Positions 1-8,296 of a DNA stretch of 9,979 nucleotides are shown here, one piece after another. How positions within the stretch are numbered: position 1 is the stretch's first letter; each line of letters starts with the position of its first letter. A program made the translations under genes and the position numbers. The notes beneath the pieces are model-generated. The model saw nothing but the letters and a program-made list of their open reading frames with translations. It was not told the origin of the DNA and did not search any database. The DNA is from Bacillota bacterium. Lineage in GTDB: Bacteria; Bacillota; Bacilli; Bacillales; Cytobacillaceae. The stretch lies in contig JAUZPT010000082.1 in NCBI GenBank assembly GCA_030705745.1, positions 1 through 9,979 on the forward strand, given 5' to 3'.

Positions 1-232
1 CGTAAATATTGTCAGTAACTTTAAACGATTCACCGTCAGTAGCTTGTGCCGGGTCAAGTGATACAGAATCTCCCCCGCGCCCATAGACAAGCGTATCCAC
101 TTTTGGTTTACCTTGCTGTTTTGTGCCGCCTGAATCTTTTGGAGTTCCAGAAGATGAATTGTTGCAGCCAGCAAGTGCCATACCCACGAGCAAAAGTACT
201 GCAAATAATAAAATACCAAAACGCTGTTTCAT
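1..232 (-). CDS. Oligopeptide ABC transporter substrate-binding lipoprotein, N-terminal part (AppA/DppE-like)
   Basis: Only the first 77 residues are present; the gene runs off the left edge. The ATG at 232 follows a GGGGGA-type ribosome binding site a few bases upstream. The protein starts MKQRFG, has a hydrophobic stretch (about residues 6-20) and a lipobox LAGC with the lipidated cysteine at residue 23. A Ser/Gly/Lys-rich linker follows. From about residue 46 it reads DTLVYGRGGDSVSLDPA, which is typical of the start of family 5 solute-binding proteins for di- and oligopeptides. It would sit on the outer face of the membrane and deliver peptides to the permease. It lies 100 bases downstream of the appF-like gene, and the order ATPase–ATPase–binding protein matches B. 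subtilis appD-appF-appA. The visible part resembles DppE/OppA-type proteins as much as AppA, so no symbol is given. Confidence 0.88.
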   Translation of the reverse strand, partial: MKQRFGILLFAVLLLVGMALAGCNNSSSGTPKDSGGTKQQGKPKVDTLVYGRGGDSVSLDPAQATDGESFKVTDNIY

Positions 233-332
233 TGTTTTCCCCCTTTTTTTATGAACAGTTTTGTTAGGCTGCCGCCCATTTTCTTTTATATCAACATGCA
301 GTTCCACCAATTTACGAAATCTTCTGATTTTA

Positions 333-1301
333 TTATCCGTAAAGATGGCAGGCCGCAAAATGACCGGGTTCCAATTCTCTCAATTCAGGTCTTGTTGTTC
401 TGCAAACTTCCATACATTCCTTGCAGCGGGTGTGGAACGCACATCCCTTTGGCGGATCAGATGGACTCGGAAGGTCCCCTGTCAGCAATTCCCTCGCTTT
501 TTTCAAGCTCGGATCGGGAATCGGAACAGCTGCAAGCAAAGCTTGAGTATAGGGGTGCAAGGGCTTTTCATACAATTTTTCCGCCGTAGTAATTTCAACC
601 AATCTACCTAAATACATCACACCCACACGATCACTAATGTGCCTGACAACCCCGAGATCGTGGGCAATAAATAAATAGGTTAGTTGAAACTCTTTCTGCA
701 AATCTTCCAGAAGGTTCAATACTTGCGATTGAATCGAAACATCGAGTGCTGAAACCGGCTCATCGGCGATAATCAGCTTCGGCTTCGTCATCAATGCGCG
801 GGCAATTCCGATTCGCTGCCGCTGCCCCCCGCTGAACTGGTGCGGATATCTTTTGGCATGATAGCTGCTTAAACCGACGACTTCGAGCATTTCCTTCACT
901 CGTTGCTTTCTTTCCTTAGCCGTCCCAATGCCATGGACAATGAGAGGTTCTTCCAATATTTTTTCCACCGTGTGACGTGGATTGAGCGAAGCAAACGGAT
1001 CTTGAAACACCATTTGCATGTCCTTGCGCATTTTCCTCATTTCATTTGCGTTCAATTTTCCCAGATCTTTTCCTTCAAAAATGACTTGGCCTTCTGTTGG
1101 TTCAATCAACCTCATCAGCATTCTACCGGTAGTCGATTTTCCGCATCCTGATTCACCGACGAGACCTAGCGTTTCTCCCTTTCGAACATAAAAATCAACA
1201 TCATCAACGGCTTTTACATCGCCTTTCTTCTTTCCGAAAATACCACCAGTTATAGGAAAATATTTTTTAAGACCTTCTACCTTCAATAAAATATCATCCA
1301 T
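333..1301 (-). CDS. appF: Oligopeptide ABC transporter ATP-binding protein AppF
   Basis: This is one of the two cytoplasmic ATPases that power peptide import. Numbered from the ATG at 1301 (322 residues), it shows Walker [10 protein letters not shown] at 49-57, Q-loop Q100, signature FSGGQ at 156-160, Walker B LIIADE at 176-181 and the switch histidine H214. The C-terminal oligopeptide-transporter extension holds cysteines C287, C293, C296, C300 and C318, a pattern linked in related OppD/DppD-type proteins to an iron-sulfur cluster. A longer GTG start at 1310 is possible, but that GTG lies inside the AAGGAAGGTG ribosome binding site that serves the ATG six bases further on, so the ATG is preferred. 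The gene overlaps the end of appD by 8 bases, indicating coupled translation. DppF and OppF are close relatives; the gene order favours AppF. Confidence 0.88.
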   Translation of the reverse strand: MDDILLKVEGLKKYFPITGGIFGKKKGDVKAVDDVDFYVRKGETLGLVGESGCGKSTTGRMLMRLIEPTEGQVIFEGKDLGKLNANEMRKMRKDMQMVFQDPFASLNPRHTVEKILEEPLIVHGIGTAKERKQRVKEMLEVVGLSSYHAKRYPHQFSGGQRQRIGIARALMTKPKLIIADEPVSALDVSIQSQVLNLLEDLQKEFQLTYLFIAHDLGVVRHISDRVGVMYLGRLVEITTAEKLYEKPLHPYTQALLAAVPIPDPSLKKARELLTGDLPSPSDPPKGCAFHTRCKECMEVCRTTRPELRELEPGHFAACHLYG

Positions 1302-2289
1302 TTGAAACACCTTCCTTATCTAGCAAAAAACAGCGAGCTGTATGGCCAGTTTCCTCCAACTTGTATAGAGGAGGATCTTCAGCTAAACAGCGATCGTGTA
1401 CAAACGGACAACGGGCTGCAAACCGGCAACCATGCGTAATCGAACCTGGCTTTGGCACGTTTCCTGGAATGGAATACAAACGCTCCTGTTTATTCCGTAT
1501 ATCGGGAATCGATTGTAGAAGCCCAAGAGTGTATGGATGCTTCGGATTTTTAAAAATAGTTTCGACGGACGCCTCCTCGACAATCTTGCCTGCATACATT
1601 ACGATAACACGTTCACACACCTCAGCCACCACCCCCAAATCATGGGTAATGAGCATAATGGCAGTTTCAAGCTTTTCATTCAAATCCTTCATTAATGCCA
1701 GGATTTGCGCTTGGATCGTAACATCCAAAGCAGTTGTTGGCTCATCGGCAATCAGAAGTCTCGGATGGCATGAAAGCGCCATGCCAATCATCACACGCTG
1801 TCTCATTCCGCCTGACAGCTGATGAGGATATTCCTTCATAATTTGTTCCGCTCTGGGCAAGCCAACAAGCTTTAGCATTTCGACTGCTTGCACAAATGCA
1901 GAGCGTTTGCTCATTTTTTTATGGATTTTCAACGCCTCGGTCAGCTGTTCTCCAATTGTAAATAACGGATTTAAAGAAGTCATTGGTTCCTGAAAAATCA
2001 TCGCGACATCGTTGCCCCTGATTTGTCTCATTCTCTTTTCAGATGCATTCACCAAATCCTCTCCGTTAAAGAGAATTTCCCCGCCAGTAATTTTTCCAGG
2101 AGGCTGGGGAATCAGTTTCATAATCGATAAAGATGTCACACTTTTTCCGCATCCCGACTCTCCTACAATCCCGAGTATTTCGCCTTTGCGGATGGAAAAA
2201 CTGATCTCGTCAACAGCTGGAACTTCTCCATCTGTTGAAAAAAAAGACGTTTTCAATTGCTTTACATCTAAAACTGGAGCTTCTGCCAA
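1294..2289 (-). CDS. appD: Oligopeptide ABC transporter ATP-binding protein AppD
   Basis: This is the first gene of the importer operon and encodes the partner ATPase of AppF. The 331-residue protein has Walker A GESGCGKS at 43-50, Q100, signature LSGG at 158-161, Walker B LLIADE at 178-183 and switch histidine H216. A C-terminal peptide-transporter extension carries cysteines C288, C294, C301 and C320. The stretch around residues 147-175 ([16 protein letters not shown] and following) closely resembles what I recall of B. subtilis AppD, and less DppD or OppD. The start is a TTG; an AGGAG ribosome binding site lies seven bases upstream and no better start is seen. The TGA stop overlaps the appF ATG. 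A 221-base gap with a possible sigma-A promoter precedes the gene. The B. subtilis app operon imports oligopeptides as nutrients; the exact substrate here is unknown. Confidence 0.88.
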   Translation of the reverse strand: MAEAPVLDVKQLKTSFFSTDGEVPAVDEISFSIRKGEILGIVGESGCGKSVTSLSIMKLIPQPPGKITGGEILFNGEDLVNASEKRMRQIRGNDVAMIFQEPMTSLNPLFTIGEQLTEALKIHKKMSKRSAFVQAVEMLKLVGLPRAEQIMKEYPHQLSGGMRQRVMIGMALSCHPRLLIADEPTTALDVTIQAQILALMKDLNEKLETAIMLITHDLGVVAEVCERVIVMYAGKIVEEASVETIFKNPKHPYTLGLLQSIPDIRNKQERLYSIPGNVPKPGSITHGCRFAARCPFVHDRCLAEDPPLYKLEETGHTARCFLLDKEGVSNG

Positions 2290-2413
2290 ATGTTTTCTCC
2301 TCTCTCTCTACTCCGAAAATCTTTGGAGCCTCCCCTTTTACGGTTTGGATATCGGAAGACTAGTTCATTTTTTAATATGTATGTTTTATGCTTGACTCTC
2401 ATTCTTTTAATTC

Positions 2414-2442
2414 ATTCTATAAAAAATGATTTCGTAAGTCTA
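2414..2442 (-). promoter_or_regulatory. Possible sigma-A promoter for the app operon
   Basis: On the minus strand the -35-like TAGACT (2437-2442) is followed after 17 bases by the -10-like TAGAAT (2414-2419). That gives 4 of 6 and 5 of 6 matches to TTGACA/TATAAT. Transcription would begin near 2407 and leave a leader of about 118 bases before the appD TTG. The region is very AT-rich, so chance matches are easy. I saw no convincing CodY box. Confidence 0.4.
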
Positions 2443-2492
2443 CTATTTTTTCTTAATTATTCAAATATATTAAATTTTTAGTTAAATACTAC

Positions 2493-2525
2493 TAAAAAAA
2501 GCGAAGCAGTTTAATCTGCTTCGCT
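2493..2525 (-). terminator. Rho-independent terminator of ygaD
   Basis: A perfect 10-bp inverted repeat, AGCGAAGCAG (2500-2509) and CTGCTTCGCT (2516-2525), has a 6-base loop. On the minus strand it is followed by seven T (2493-2499). The upstream arm lies inside the last codons of ygaD and the loop contains its stop codon. The plus strand also has a T-rich stretch after the stem, so it may work in both directions. Confidence 0.9.
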
Positions 2526-4277
2526 TTCTTTTTGTTCAAGCTGTTGTACTTGAAATAATCTATAATAACCACCCTGTAGGGCCATTAATTCTTCATGCTT
2601 TCCAATTTCAACTATTTCTCCGTGTTCGATCAATACAATCCGATCGGCATGTGTAATGGTTGATAACCGATGCGCCACAACAAATGTTGTCCTGTCCTTC
2701 GCCAATTGTTCAATTGCTTCCTGTATTAAATGCTCGCTTTCGAGATCAAGCGCCGATGTTGCTTCATCCAGAATAAGCAACGGCGGATTTTTCAAAAAGA
2801 CGCGTGCGATCGCTACCCGCTGCTTTTGGCCTCCAGAGAGCTTTACACCCCGTTCGCCGACCTTCGTATCATATCCTTCAGGAAGGCCCAAGATAAACTC
2901 ATGGGCATTAGCAGCTTTGGCGGCATTGAACACTTCTTCATCCGAAGCGCCAGGTTTTCCGAGCAAAATGTTCTCTTTGACCGACTCGCTAAAAAGAATG
3001 TTATCCTGGAAAACGACACCGATTTTGTCTCTCAAAGTCCGAACCTTAAAGCGGCGAATATCGATTCCATCCATTAAGATGCAGCCTTTGGTAACATCGT
3101 AAAATCGCGGTATCAAGCTGACCAAGGTTGATTTTCCACCGCCACTCATACCGACGAGTGCAATGGTTTCCCCCTTTTTCACAGCTAGAGAAATATTTTT
3201 CAATACCAAATTTTCTTTTTCAGCATAAGAAAAACTAACATTTTCAAACGATACATCACCATATACTTCTTTGCATTCAATCGCATCTGGTTCATCGATA
3301 ATATCATACTTTGCATCCATAAATTCGAATACCCGATCCATGGAGGCAAATGATTGGGTCAATGTGGTTGAAGAATTAACCAATCTTCTAAGTGGATCGT
3401 AAAGCTTATCCACGTAAGCGAAAAAGGCGATCATCGTTCCCAACGTCAAATGATGCTGAATGACGAGGTAAGCCGAATATCCAATTACAAGCAGTGGTGC
3501 AATATCCGTTATTGTATTGACGGCTGCAAATGATTTCGCATTCCAACTTGTATGTCGAAGCGCTTTATTCAGAAAGTTTTTATTTTGTTTATCAAATTGC
3601 TTCTGCTCGAATTCTTCGATGGCAAAGCTTTTAATTATGGACATACCCTGAATGCGTTCAGTTAAATAGCTTTGAACTTCGGCCAGTGCCTGAGAACGCT
3701 CCCGCGTCAAAATCCTTAAGTTCCCAAAAAAATACCGGACTGAAAAAGCGTAGAACGGAAAAAGGAGAATGGAGATAACCGATAATTGCACACTCATTGT
3801 AAACATGATAACCATGGCAATCACTATCGTTGCGATATCAAGCCATAAATTCATGAGTCCTGAAATGACGAACGTTTTCGTTTGCTCAACATCATTGATG
3901 ACCCGCGAAATAATTTCGCCTGCGCGTGTGTTAGCATAGTATTTAAAGCTAAGTTTATGGATATGTGTGTACAAAGTATCTCGTATATCATAAAGTATTT
4001 TACTGGCTGTCCACTGTGCAAAATACTGCCTGTAATATTCAATCGGTGGCCGCAAGAGTACAAACACTGCCACCATCGATGCCATTACATAGGTGAGACG
4101 ATGAATTTTAACCTGCTCGGATAAAGCGTGATTCCCTATTACATCATCAATCACATATTTTATGAGCATCGGGATAATTAGAGGGATCGCAAATTTAATG
4201 AGACCGATGAAAATGGTTCCAATAATTTGCATCCGATAAGGCTTAACAAATTGAAGATATCTTCTAATACTATTCAA
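2511..4277 (-). CDS. ygaD: ABC transporter YgaD, half-size exporter (membrane domain fused to ATPase)
   Basis: The 588-residue protein has the layout of a multidrug/lipid-type ABC half exporter that works as a dimer. The N-terminal membrane domain (about residues 15-300) has hydrophobic spans near 18-40, 62-78, 138-160, 163-185, 250-273 and 278-295. The ATPase domain has Walker [10 protein letters not shown] at 376-384, Q-loop Q424, signature LSGGQ at 480-484, Walker B LILDE at 501-505 and H-loop H536. Length and position beside ygaC match B. subtilis YgaD (about 580 residues). The start is TTG, with AAGGAG seven bases upstream. The gene sits between the ygaC terminator and its own terminator, so it is probably a single-gene unit; its promoter must lie in the short gap after 4277 or transcription must pass the ygaC terminator. 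The substrate is unknown. Confidence 0.88.
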   Translation of the reverse strand: MNSIRRYLQFVKPYRMQIIGTIFIGLIKFAIPLIIPMLIKYVIDDVIGNHALSEQVKIHRLTYVMASMVAVFVLLRPPIEYYRQYFAQWTASKILYDIRDTLYTHIHKLSFKYYANTRAGEIISRVINDVEQTKTFVISGLMNLWLDIATIVIAMVIMFTMSVQLSVISILLFPFYAFSVRYFFGNLRILTRERSQALAEVQSYLTERIQGMSIIKSFAIEEFEQKQFDKQNKNFLNKALRHTSWNAKSFAAVNTITDIAPLLVIGYSAYLVIQHHLTLGTMIAFFAYVDKLYDPLRRLVNSSTTLTQSFASMDRVFEFMDAKYDIIDEPDAIECKEVYGDVSFENVSFSYAEKENLVLKNISLAVKKGETIALVGMSGGGKSTLVSLIPRFYDVTKGCILMDGIDIRRFKVRTLRDKIGVVFQDNILFSESVKENILLGKPGASDEEVFNAAKAANAHEFILGLPEGYDTKVGERGVKLSGGQKQRVAIARVFLKNPPLLILDEATSALDLESEHLIQEAIEQLAKDRTTFVVAHRLSTITHADRIVLIEHGEIVEIGKHEELMALQGGYYRLFQVQQLEQKESEAD

Positions 4278-4319
4278 GCAATGTCTCCTTCCCAGCTTTC
4301 AAGCTGTTTTTCCATCATG

Positions 4320-4355
4320 AAAAAGAGGCTGACTCAAATGAAAAGGGTCAGCCTC
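4320..4355 (-). terminator. Rho-independent terminator of ygaC
   Basis: The 9-bp inverted repeat GAGGCTGAC (4325-4333) and GTCAGCCTC (4347-4355) is followed on the minus strand by a T run (4320-4324). It lies 16 bases past the ygaC stop. The arm GAGGCTGACTCAA recurs at 6978-6990 in another terminator. Confidence 0.85.
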
Positions 4356-4371
4356 ATTCCTTCGCTTTTCC

Positions 4372-4902
4372 TCACCGTCTGTAAGTTAAATAACGCTCGT
4401 ACCAAATATCGATAAAATCAGGAGCAAAAGGTCCTTTCCTCTGCCGGATCCATCTGATTAATTTTTCTACATTGGATTTTAAAATTTGGTCGATAACCTC
4501 AGGATAATTCATTTCACGCCGATGACGCTCATATTCATCCTCATCTAGCAAATTGAAGGTCATATCAGGAAACACTTTAATATCCAAATCGTAATCGATG
4601 TATTTAAGTGCCTCCCCATCAAAAATAAACGGTGAGCTAATATTGCAGTAATAGTAAATTCCATCCTCACGAATCATGCCAATCACATTGAACCAGTACT
4701 GAGAATGAAAATAGCAAATAGCCGGCTCCCTCGTCACCCACGTTCTACCATCGGATTCTGTAACGATCGTACGATCATTTCCGCCGATCACCATATGCTG
4801 CGACCCTTTTAAAACGGTCGTTTCTTCCCAGACTCGATGGATGTGCCCATTATGTTTATAACTATGTATTTGTATTGGTTCACCCTCGATGGGTACGACC
4901 AT
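4372..4902 (-). CDS. ygaC: Nucleoside tri-/diphosphate phosphatase (YgaC, UPF0374/DUF402 family)
   Basis: The 176-residue length matches the family exactly. Enzymes of this family (studied as Sa1684 of Staphylococcus aureus) hydrolyse nucleoside tri- and diphosphates in the cytoplasm with divalent metal. Residues recalled as catalytic or metal-binding are all present: R23, N87, D103, D105, D107, D120 and E123, with the signature YIDYDLD at 101-107. The C-terminal RKGPFAPDF (154-162) and WYERYL (167-172) are also typical. The ATG at 4902 follows an AGGGGAG ribosome binding site four bases upstream. The gene is flanked by the ygaB terminator upstream and its own terminator downstream, so it is likely a single-gene unit with the promoter near 5000. 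It may help maintain the nucleotide pool; the physiological substrate is not shown by the sequence. Confidence 0.92.
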   Translation of the reverse strand: MVVPIEGEPIQIHSYKHNGHIHRVWEETTVLKGSQHMVIGGNDRTIVTESDGRTWVTREPAICYFHSQYWFNVIGMIREDGIYYYCNISSPFIFDGEALKYIDYDLDIKVFPDMTFNLLDEDEYERHRREMNYPEVIDQILKSNVEKLIRWIRQRKGPFAPDFIDIWYERYLTYRR

Positions 4903-4998
4903 GATTCTCCCCTACCTTCATTTCACGAACGCTTTGCACCTTTATTAAATTAGCAATTACCGACAAAAGGCAACAAAGTACAATTCCTATTTTCTACT

Positions 4999-5027
4999 AT
5001 TATAACGGTTAGAGAAAGAATTTAAAA
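4999..5027 (-). promoter_or_regulatory. Possible sigma-A promoter for ygaC
   Basis: A perfect TATAAT on the minus strand (4999-5004) lies about 100 bases upstream of the ygaC start. The only -35 at 17 bases is the weak TTTTAA (5022-5027), which overlaps the T-rich tail of the ygaB terminator. The -10 is good and the -35 poor. Confidence 0.4.
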
Positions 5028-5056
5028 CAAAAGAGCCATTGAAAATCAATGACTCT
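5021..5056 (-). terminator. Rho-independent terminator of ygaB
   Basis: The inverted repeat AGAGCCATTGA (5032-5042) and TCAATGACTCT (5046-5056) pairs over 11 positions with one G-U pair and a 3-base loop. On the minus strand it is followed by TTTTGTTTTAAA. It begins about 40 bases past the ygaB stop. Confidence 0.85.
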
Positions 5057-5093
5057 TTACAAAAGTTGAATTTTTTTCCTTCAAATGCACTAT

Positions 5094-5351
5094 TCAAACG
5101 ATTGAAACTTCTTCAATATTCTGATATGACTCGATTACCTCTTCGGTTTGCTTTTCAAATACTTCATGAATTTCTTTTAATTCTTTTTTCATTTGCAAAA
5201 TTTCTGTTTGTATACTTAAAAGTTCGGTTTCTTTTTGCAAGGCCCGAAGTTCAGCTTCGATTTCTTGGCATCTCTCAAGCTCGGCTTGAATATAAAGTAA
5301 TTTTTCCATTGTTTTCATTTGCTGATTTATAAGCGCGTTAAAATGATTCAT
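5094..5351 (-). CDS. ygaB: Small coiled-coil protein YgaB
   Basis: This 85-residue protein is almost wholly helical and highly charged. Residues 15-75 are rich in Glu, Gln, Lys and Leu with spaced hydrophobic positions, as in a coiled coil. No membrane span or signal peptide is seen. Size, character and position between sspE and ygaC match B. subtilis YgaB, for which no function is known to me. The ATG at 5351 has a GGGGTG ribosome binding site very close to it. A later Met at residue 12 has no such site, so the longer form is preferred. It has its own terminator. A weak promoter candidate (TCGACA at 5442-5447, TAGAAA at 5418-5423, 18-base spacing) lies about 67 bases upstream. Confidence 0.75.
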   Translation of the reverse strand: MNHFNALINQQMKTMEKLLYIQAELERCQEIEAELRALQKETELLSIQTEILQMKKELKEIHEVFEKQTEEVIESYQNIEEVSIV

Positions 5352-5469
5352 ACTCCACCCCGCCTGTTTATTAATCTTCTAATTAATTCTTTAAGTGGAT
5401 GATTTATCCTTTGTCTTTTTCTAGCGATATGGAGGAAGTTTTGTCGAAAAACTTTCTTTTTGTTTTTTT

Positions 5470-5508
5470 AAACAATAAGAAAGGCACTCTCAATATTGAG
5501 AGTGCCTT
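5470..5508 (-). terminator. Terminator hairpin of sspE
   Basis: A perfect 28-bp palindrome has arms AAGGCACTCTCAAT (5481-5494) and ATTGAGAGTGCCTT (5495-5508). It starts 13 bases after the sspE stop. The following minus-strand sequence (TCTTATTGTTT) is T-rich but broken by other bases. In RNA the central bases would form the loop. The stem would be stable and could also protect the sspE mRNA 3' end. Confidence 0.8.
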
Positions 5509-5521
5509 CAAATTCAATTCA

Positions 5522-5818
5522 TTAGCTTTGGCCATATTGGCCAGAGTTTTTTGCTTTATTTGCTTGGGACTGCTGGTTTTGTTTTTTTACTTCGGCAGCA
5601 TTTGTTTCACTTGCAAATTCAGTTCCATATTGACCTTGTGCAGATTGAGCCGAGCTTTTTCCTGCTTGGGACTGCTGGTTTTGTTTTTTCACTTCGGCAG
5701 CATTTGTTTCACTTGCGAACTCAGTTCCATATTGGCCTTGGGCTGCATTTTGCTGTTTCACTTCCTGGATGTTAGTACCAGCTTGTGTTTTGTTTGGCTG
5801 TTGGTTGAATTTTGCCAT
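5522..5818 (-). CDS. sspE: Gamma-type small acid-soluble spore protein (SspE)
   Basis: The 98-residue protein starts MAKFNQQPNK and is rich in Gln, Asn, Ala and Lys, with no Trp or Cys, as expected for gamma SASP. These proteins do not bind DNA; they accumulate in the forespore and are degraded at germination to supply amino acids. Two germination-protease sites TEFASET are present at residues 32-38 and 66-72. They lie in two identical 25-residue units (28-52 and 62-86) with a 34-residue period, and the protein ends with a partial unit GQYGQS. The start at 5818 follows an excellent GGAGGTGATTTC ribosome binding site; an upstream in-frame ATG at 5839 lies before that site and is rejected. B. 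subtilis SspE has about 84 residues, so this one is somewhat longer. I saw no convincing sigma-G promoter in the 70-base gap to fabL. Confidence 0.95.
   Translation of the reverse strand: MAKFNQQPNKTQAGTNIQEVKQQNAAQGQYGTEFASETNAAEVKKQNQQSQAGKSSAQSAQGQYGTEFASETNAAEVKKQNQQSQANKAKNSGQYGQS
5561..5740 (-). repeat. Tandem repeat within sspE, two 78-base units, 102-base period
   Basis: Units at 5561-5638 and 5663-5740 differ at only 4 of 78 positions. All four differences are at third codon positions and silent (GTA/GTG Val, TTT/TTC Phe, GAA/GAG Glu, GGT/GGC Gly). The units encode the two identical 25-residue blocks with the germination-protease sites. The 24-base sequence between them is not conserved in the same way. 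Confidence 0.95.
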
Positions 5819-5888
5819 TGAAATCACCTCCACGCTCATTAATGTATCCGCGCGAGAGGAATTCTATCCTTTTATTTAAAAAATTTTT

Positions 5889-6703
<815 letters not shown>

Positions 6704-6745
6704 TTTTATTAAAAACACTAAGGAAAAATGAGATGAGGGATATTT

Positions 6746-6970
6746 ATGTACGTTGGCAGGGACATGACAGAACTATCTATGATGGCAAAGTCCGATTGGC
6801 AAAACAGTGAGCTTGCGTTCTATCATCATGCACTGCAGCAAATTACGCCATATTTGAATAGCGAAGGCCAGACTATTCATCGTGAAATCATTGAAGAAAT
6901 TGAAAGTAGAGGAGGCATGAAGCGTCAGGAAGCAGATTACACACACGGAACAAGAATTAGTTATGAATAA
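6746..6970 (+). CDS. yfhS: Conserved small protein YfhS
   Basis: This 74-residue protein starts MYVGRDMTEL and ends with ADYTHGTRISYE. Size, sequence style and place between fabL and mutY match B. subtilis YfhS, whose function is unknown to me. It is hydrophilic, with no signal peptide, membrane span or cysteine; residues 21-57 look helical. The ATG at 6746 follows a GAGGGA ribosome binding site five bases upstream. It is divergent from fabL (107-base gap) and convergent with mutY (16-base gap), and a hairpin follows its stop. No clear promoter was identified; sporulation-type -10 elements near 6692 (CATAGAAGA) are imperfect. Confidence 0.8.
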   Translation: MYVGRDMTELSMMAKSDWQNSELAFYHHALQQITPYLNSEGQTIHREIIEEIESRGGMKRQEADYTHGTRISYE

Positions 6971-6976
6971 TGCTTG

Positions 6977-7017
6977 GGAGGCTGACTCAAGAGCAGGAGT
7001 CAGTCTCCTCTTTATAT
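6977..7017 (+). terminator. Terminator hairpin of yfhS, overlapping the 3' end of mutY
   Basis: Arms GGAGGCTGACTC (6977-6988) and GAGTCAGTCTCC (6997-7008) pair over 12 positions with one G-U pair and an 8-base loop. The plus strand continues with a moderately T-rich tail (TCTTTATATTCTT). The minus strand has no T run after the stem, so it should act for yfhS. The mutY stop codon (6987-6989) lies across the end of the left arm and the start of the loop. Confidence 0.7.
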
Positions 7018-8105
7018 TCTTCATATATTTGCCGCATTTTCTGCTGGGAAACTGGAAAAGCGTACTGTTCCATTTCCTCCAAAGAAACAAGTTTCCAATC
7101 AGAAGGCAGAGTAACATTGGACGCAATTTTACCTGTGTGAATATTTATATTCCAAATCAAATGTGAAAAAACGTGTTCGATTTGACCAATCACTTTTTCA
7201 TGGAAAACTTTCACCTGTAATGTATTCTTAAGCAAATCGGTTAGTTGCTCTTTTTCATTTTGAAAGTGATGAAGGATTTCGACATTCGGAAATTCCCACA
7301 AATTTGCCAATAGCCCTTCATTCGGTCTCTTATGAATAAGTATTTTTTCATCCTTATCCTCTAAAATTATGGATGCTAGCTGAACTTGCCGCTGCTTGTT
7401 TTTTTTCGACTTTACCGGCAATTGTGACTGAAAGCCTTCCTGAAATGCGGTACAGTGGTCACGAACAGGGCATAAAAGGCAAGAAGGGGATGTAGGAGTA
7501 CAAATAAGTGCTCCAAGCTCCATTAATGCCTGGTTAAAAAAAGACGGCTCTTCAGGAGAAATTAATTTACGGACCGCACTTTCAAATAATTTCCTTGATG
7601 AAGATTTTGCGATATCTTCCCAAATCGAAAGTATCCTCGATAACACCCTCATCACATTGCCATCCACTGCAGGCTCCGGAATTCCATAGGCAATACTTAA
7701 TATCGCTCCAGCCGTGTACGGGCCCACTCCTTTCAAGCTTGAAATTTCAGTGGGTGTGTCAGGAACTCTCCCCCCATATTTCTCCTTCACTTCCTTCACC
7801 GCTGAATGCAAATTCCTTACCCGTGAGTAATATCCAAGGCCTTCCCAGGATTTAAGCACCTTTTCTTCTTCGGCTTTTGCAAAATCCTCGAGCGTCGGAA
7901 ACGACTCCATAAAGCGATTAAAATATGGGATAACAGTGTCTACCCTTGTTTGTTGAAGCATGATTTCGGATACCCAAACTTTATATGGATCCTGATCCTT
8001 CCTCCAGGGTAGCTCACGCTGTTCTGCTTTAAACCAGGAAATTAAATCATATCTAAATTCTTTTATATTAATTTTCTTAAGATTTTTAAGTTCATTTTCA
8101 CTCAC
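6987..8105 (-). CDS. mutY: A/G-specific adenine DNA glycosylase MutY
   Basis: MutY removes adenine paired with 8-oxoguanine and so prevents G-to-T mutations after oxidative damage. The 372-residue protein (B. subtilis YfhQ: about 369) has LPWR at 32-35, catalytic Glu47 in SEIMLQQT, the helix-hairpin-helix motif [10 protein letters not shown] at 124-133 with catalytic Asp148 in AVDGNVMRV, and the [4Fe-4S] loop C202-x6-C209-x2-C212-x5-C218. The C-terminal NUDIX-like domain that recognises 8-oxoguanine includes [10 protein letters not shown] (264-273) and the FSH triplet (313-315). The start is GTG with GGAGGA seven bases upstream. All catalytic features are intact. The last codons overlap the yfhS terminator and no terminator for mutY itself is seen. 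Confidence 0.97.
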   Translation of the reverse strand: MSENELKNLKKINIKEFRYDLISWFKAEQRELPWRKDQDPYKVWVSEIMLQQTRVDTVIPYFNRFMESFPTLEDFAKAEEEKVLKSWEGLGYYSRVRNLHSAVKEVKEKYGGRVPDTPTEISSLKGVGPYTAGAILSIAYGIPEPAVDGNVMRVLSRILSIWEDIAKSSSRKLFESAVRKLISPEEPSFFNQALMELGALICTPTSPSCLLCPVRDHCTAFQEGFQSQLPVKSKKNKQRQVQLASIILEDKDEKILIHKRPNEGLLANLWEFPNVEILHHFQNEKEQLTDLLKNTLQVKVFHEKVIGQIEHVFSHLIWNINIHTGKIASNVTLPSDWKLVSLEEMEQYAFPVSQQKMRQIYEEYKEETDSCS

Positions 8106-8123
8106 TTTAGTTCCTCCACTGTG

Positions 8124-8152
8124 TTAAACATTCTGTAAATAGGGAATATAAT
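8124..8152 (+). promoter_or_regulatory. Possible sigma-A promoter for yfhP
   Basis: TTAAAC (8124-8129) and a perfect TATAAT (8147-8152) are separated by 17 bases. The -10 is strong and the -35 weak (3 of 6). It would give a leader of about 138 bases before yfhP and lies just upstream of mutY on the other strand. Confidence 0.4.
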
Positions 8153-8222
8153 AATACCGTTTCTTGTTAACTAACACTCTTTACGTTTTTGAATTGAATA
8201 AAGCTCTTTTTTAAAAATAAAC

Positions 8223-8255
8223 ATTTTGAGCAAAATAGGCAAGAATGTTCATTCT
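8223..8255. promoter_or_regulatory. Two adjacent short dyads upstream of yfhP (candidate operators)
   Basis: ATTTTG-ag-CAAAAT (8223-8236) and AGAATG-tt-CATTCT (8242-8255) are perfect 6-bp dyads with 2-base centres. The centres are 19 bp apart, and they lie 42-74 bases before the yfhP start in the divergent mutY/yfhP gap. They are too tight to form RNA hairpins, which suggests protein-binding sites if real. AT-rich sequence makes chance dyads possible. Confidence 0.3.
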
Positions 8256-8296
8256 ATTATCTTATGTACAATTACTAAAAAGAGGAGGCGATTGCT

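Noticed and set aside
2290..2481. A 63-codon hydrophobic reading frame on the plus strand upstream of appD
   Set aside because: It is antisense to the appD leader and has only a GGAG at poor distance. The composition follows from the AT-rich gap, and it has no family resemblance.
5431..5475. AT hairpin AAGTTTT/AAAACTT (5436-5454) followed by a T run on the plus strand, as a terminator
   Set aside because: No plus-strand gene lies upstream of it and the stem has little GC.
5399..5821. Long plus-strand reading frame across sspE, with repeated Phe/Leu-rich segments
   Set aside because: It is the reverse shadow of the Gln/Lys-rich sspE gene. Its repeats come from the sspE repeats and it has no ribosome binding site.
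8242..8255. AGAATGTTCATTCT as a LexA (SOS) box for mutY/yfhP
   Set aside because: It does not fit the Bacillus consensus GAAC-N4-GTTC; only half resembles it.
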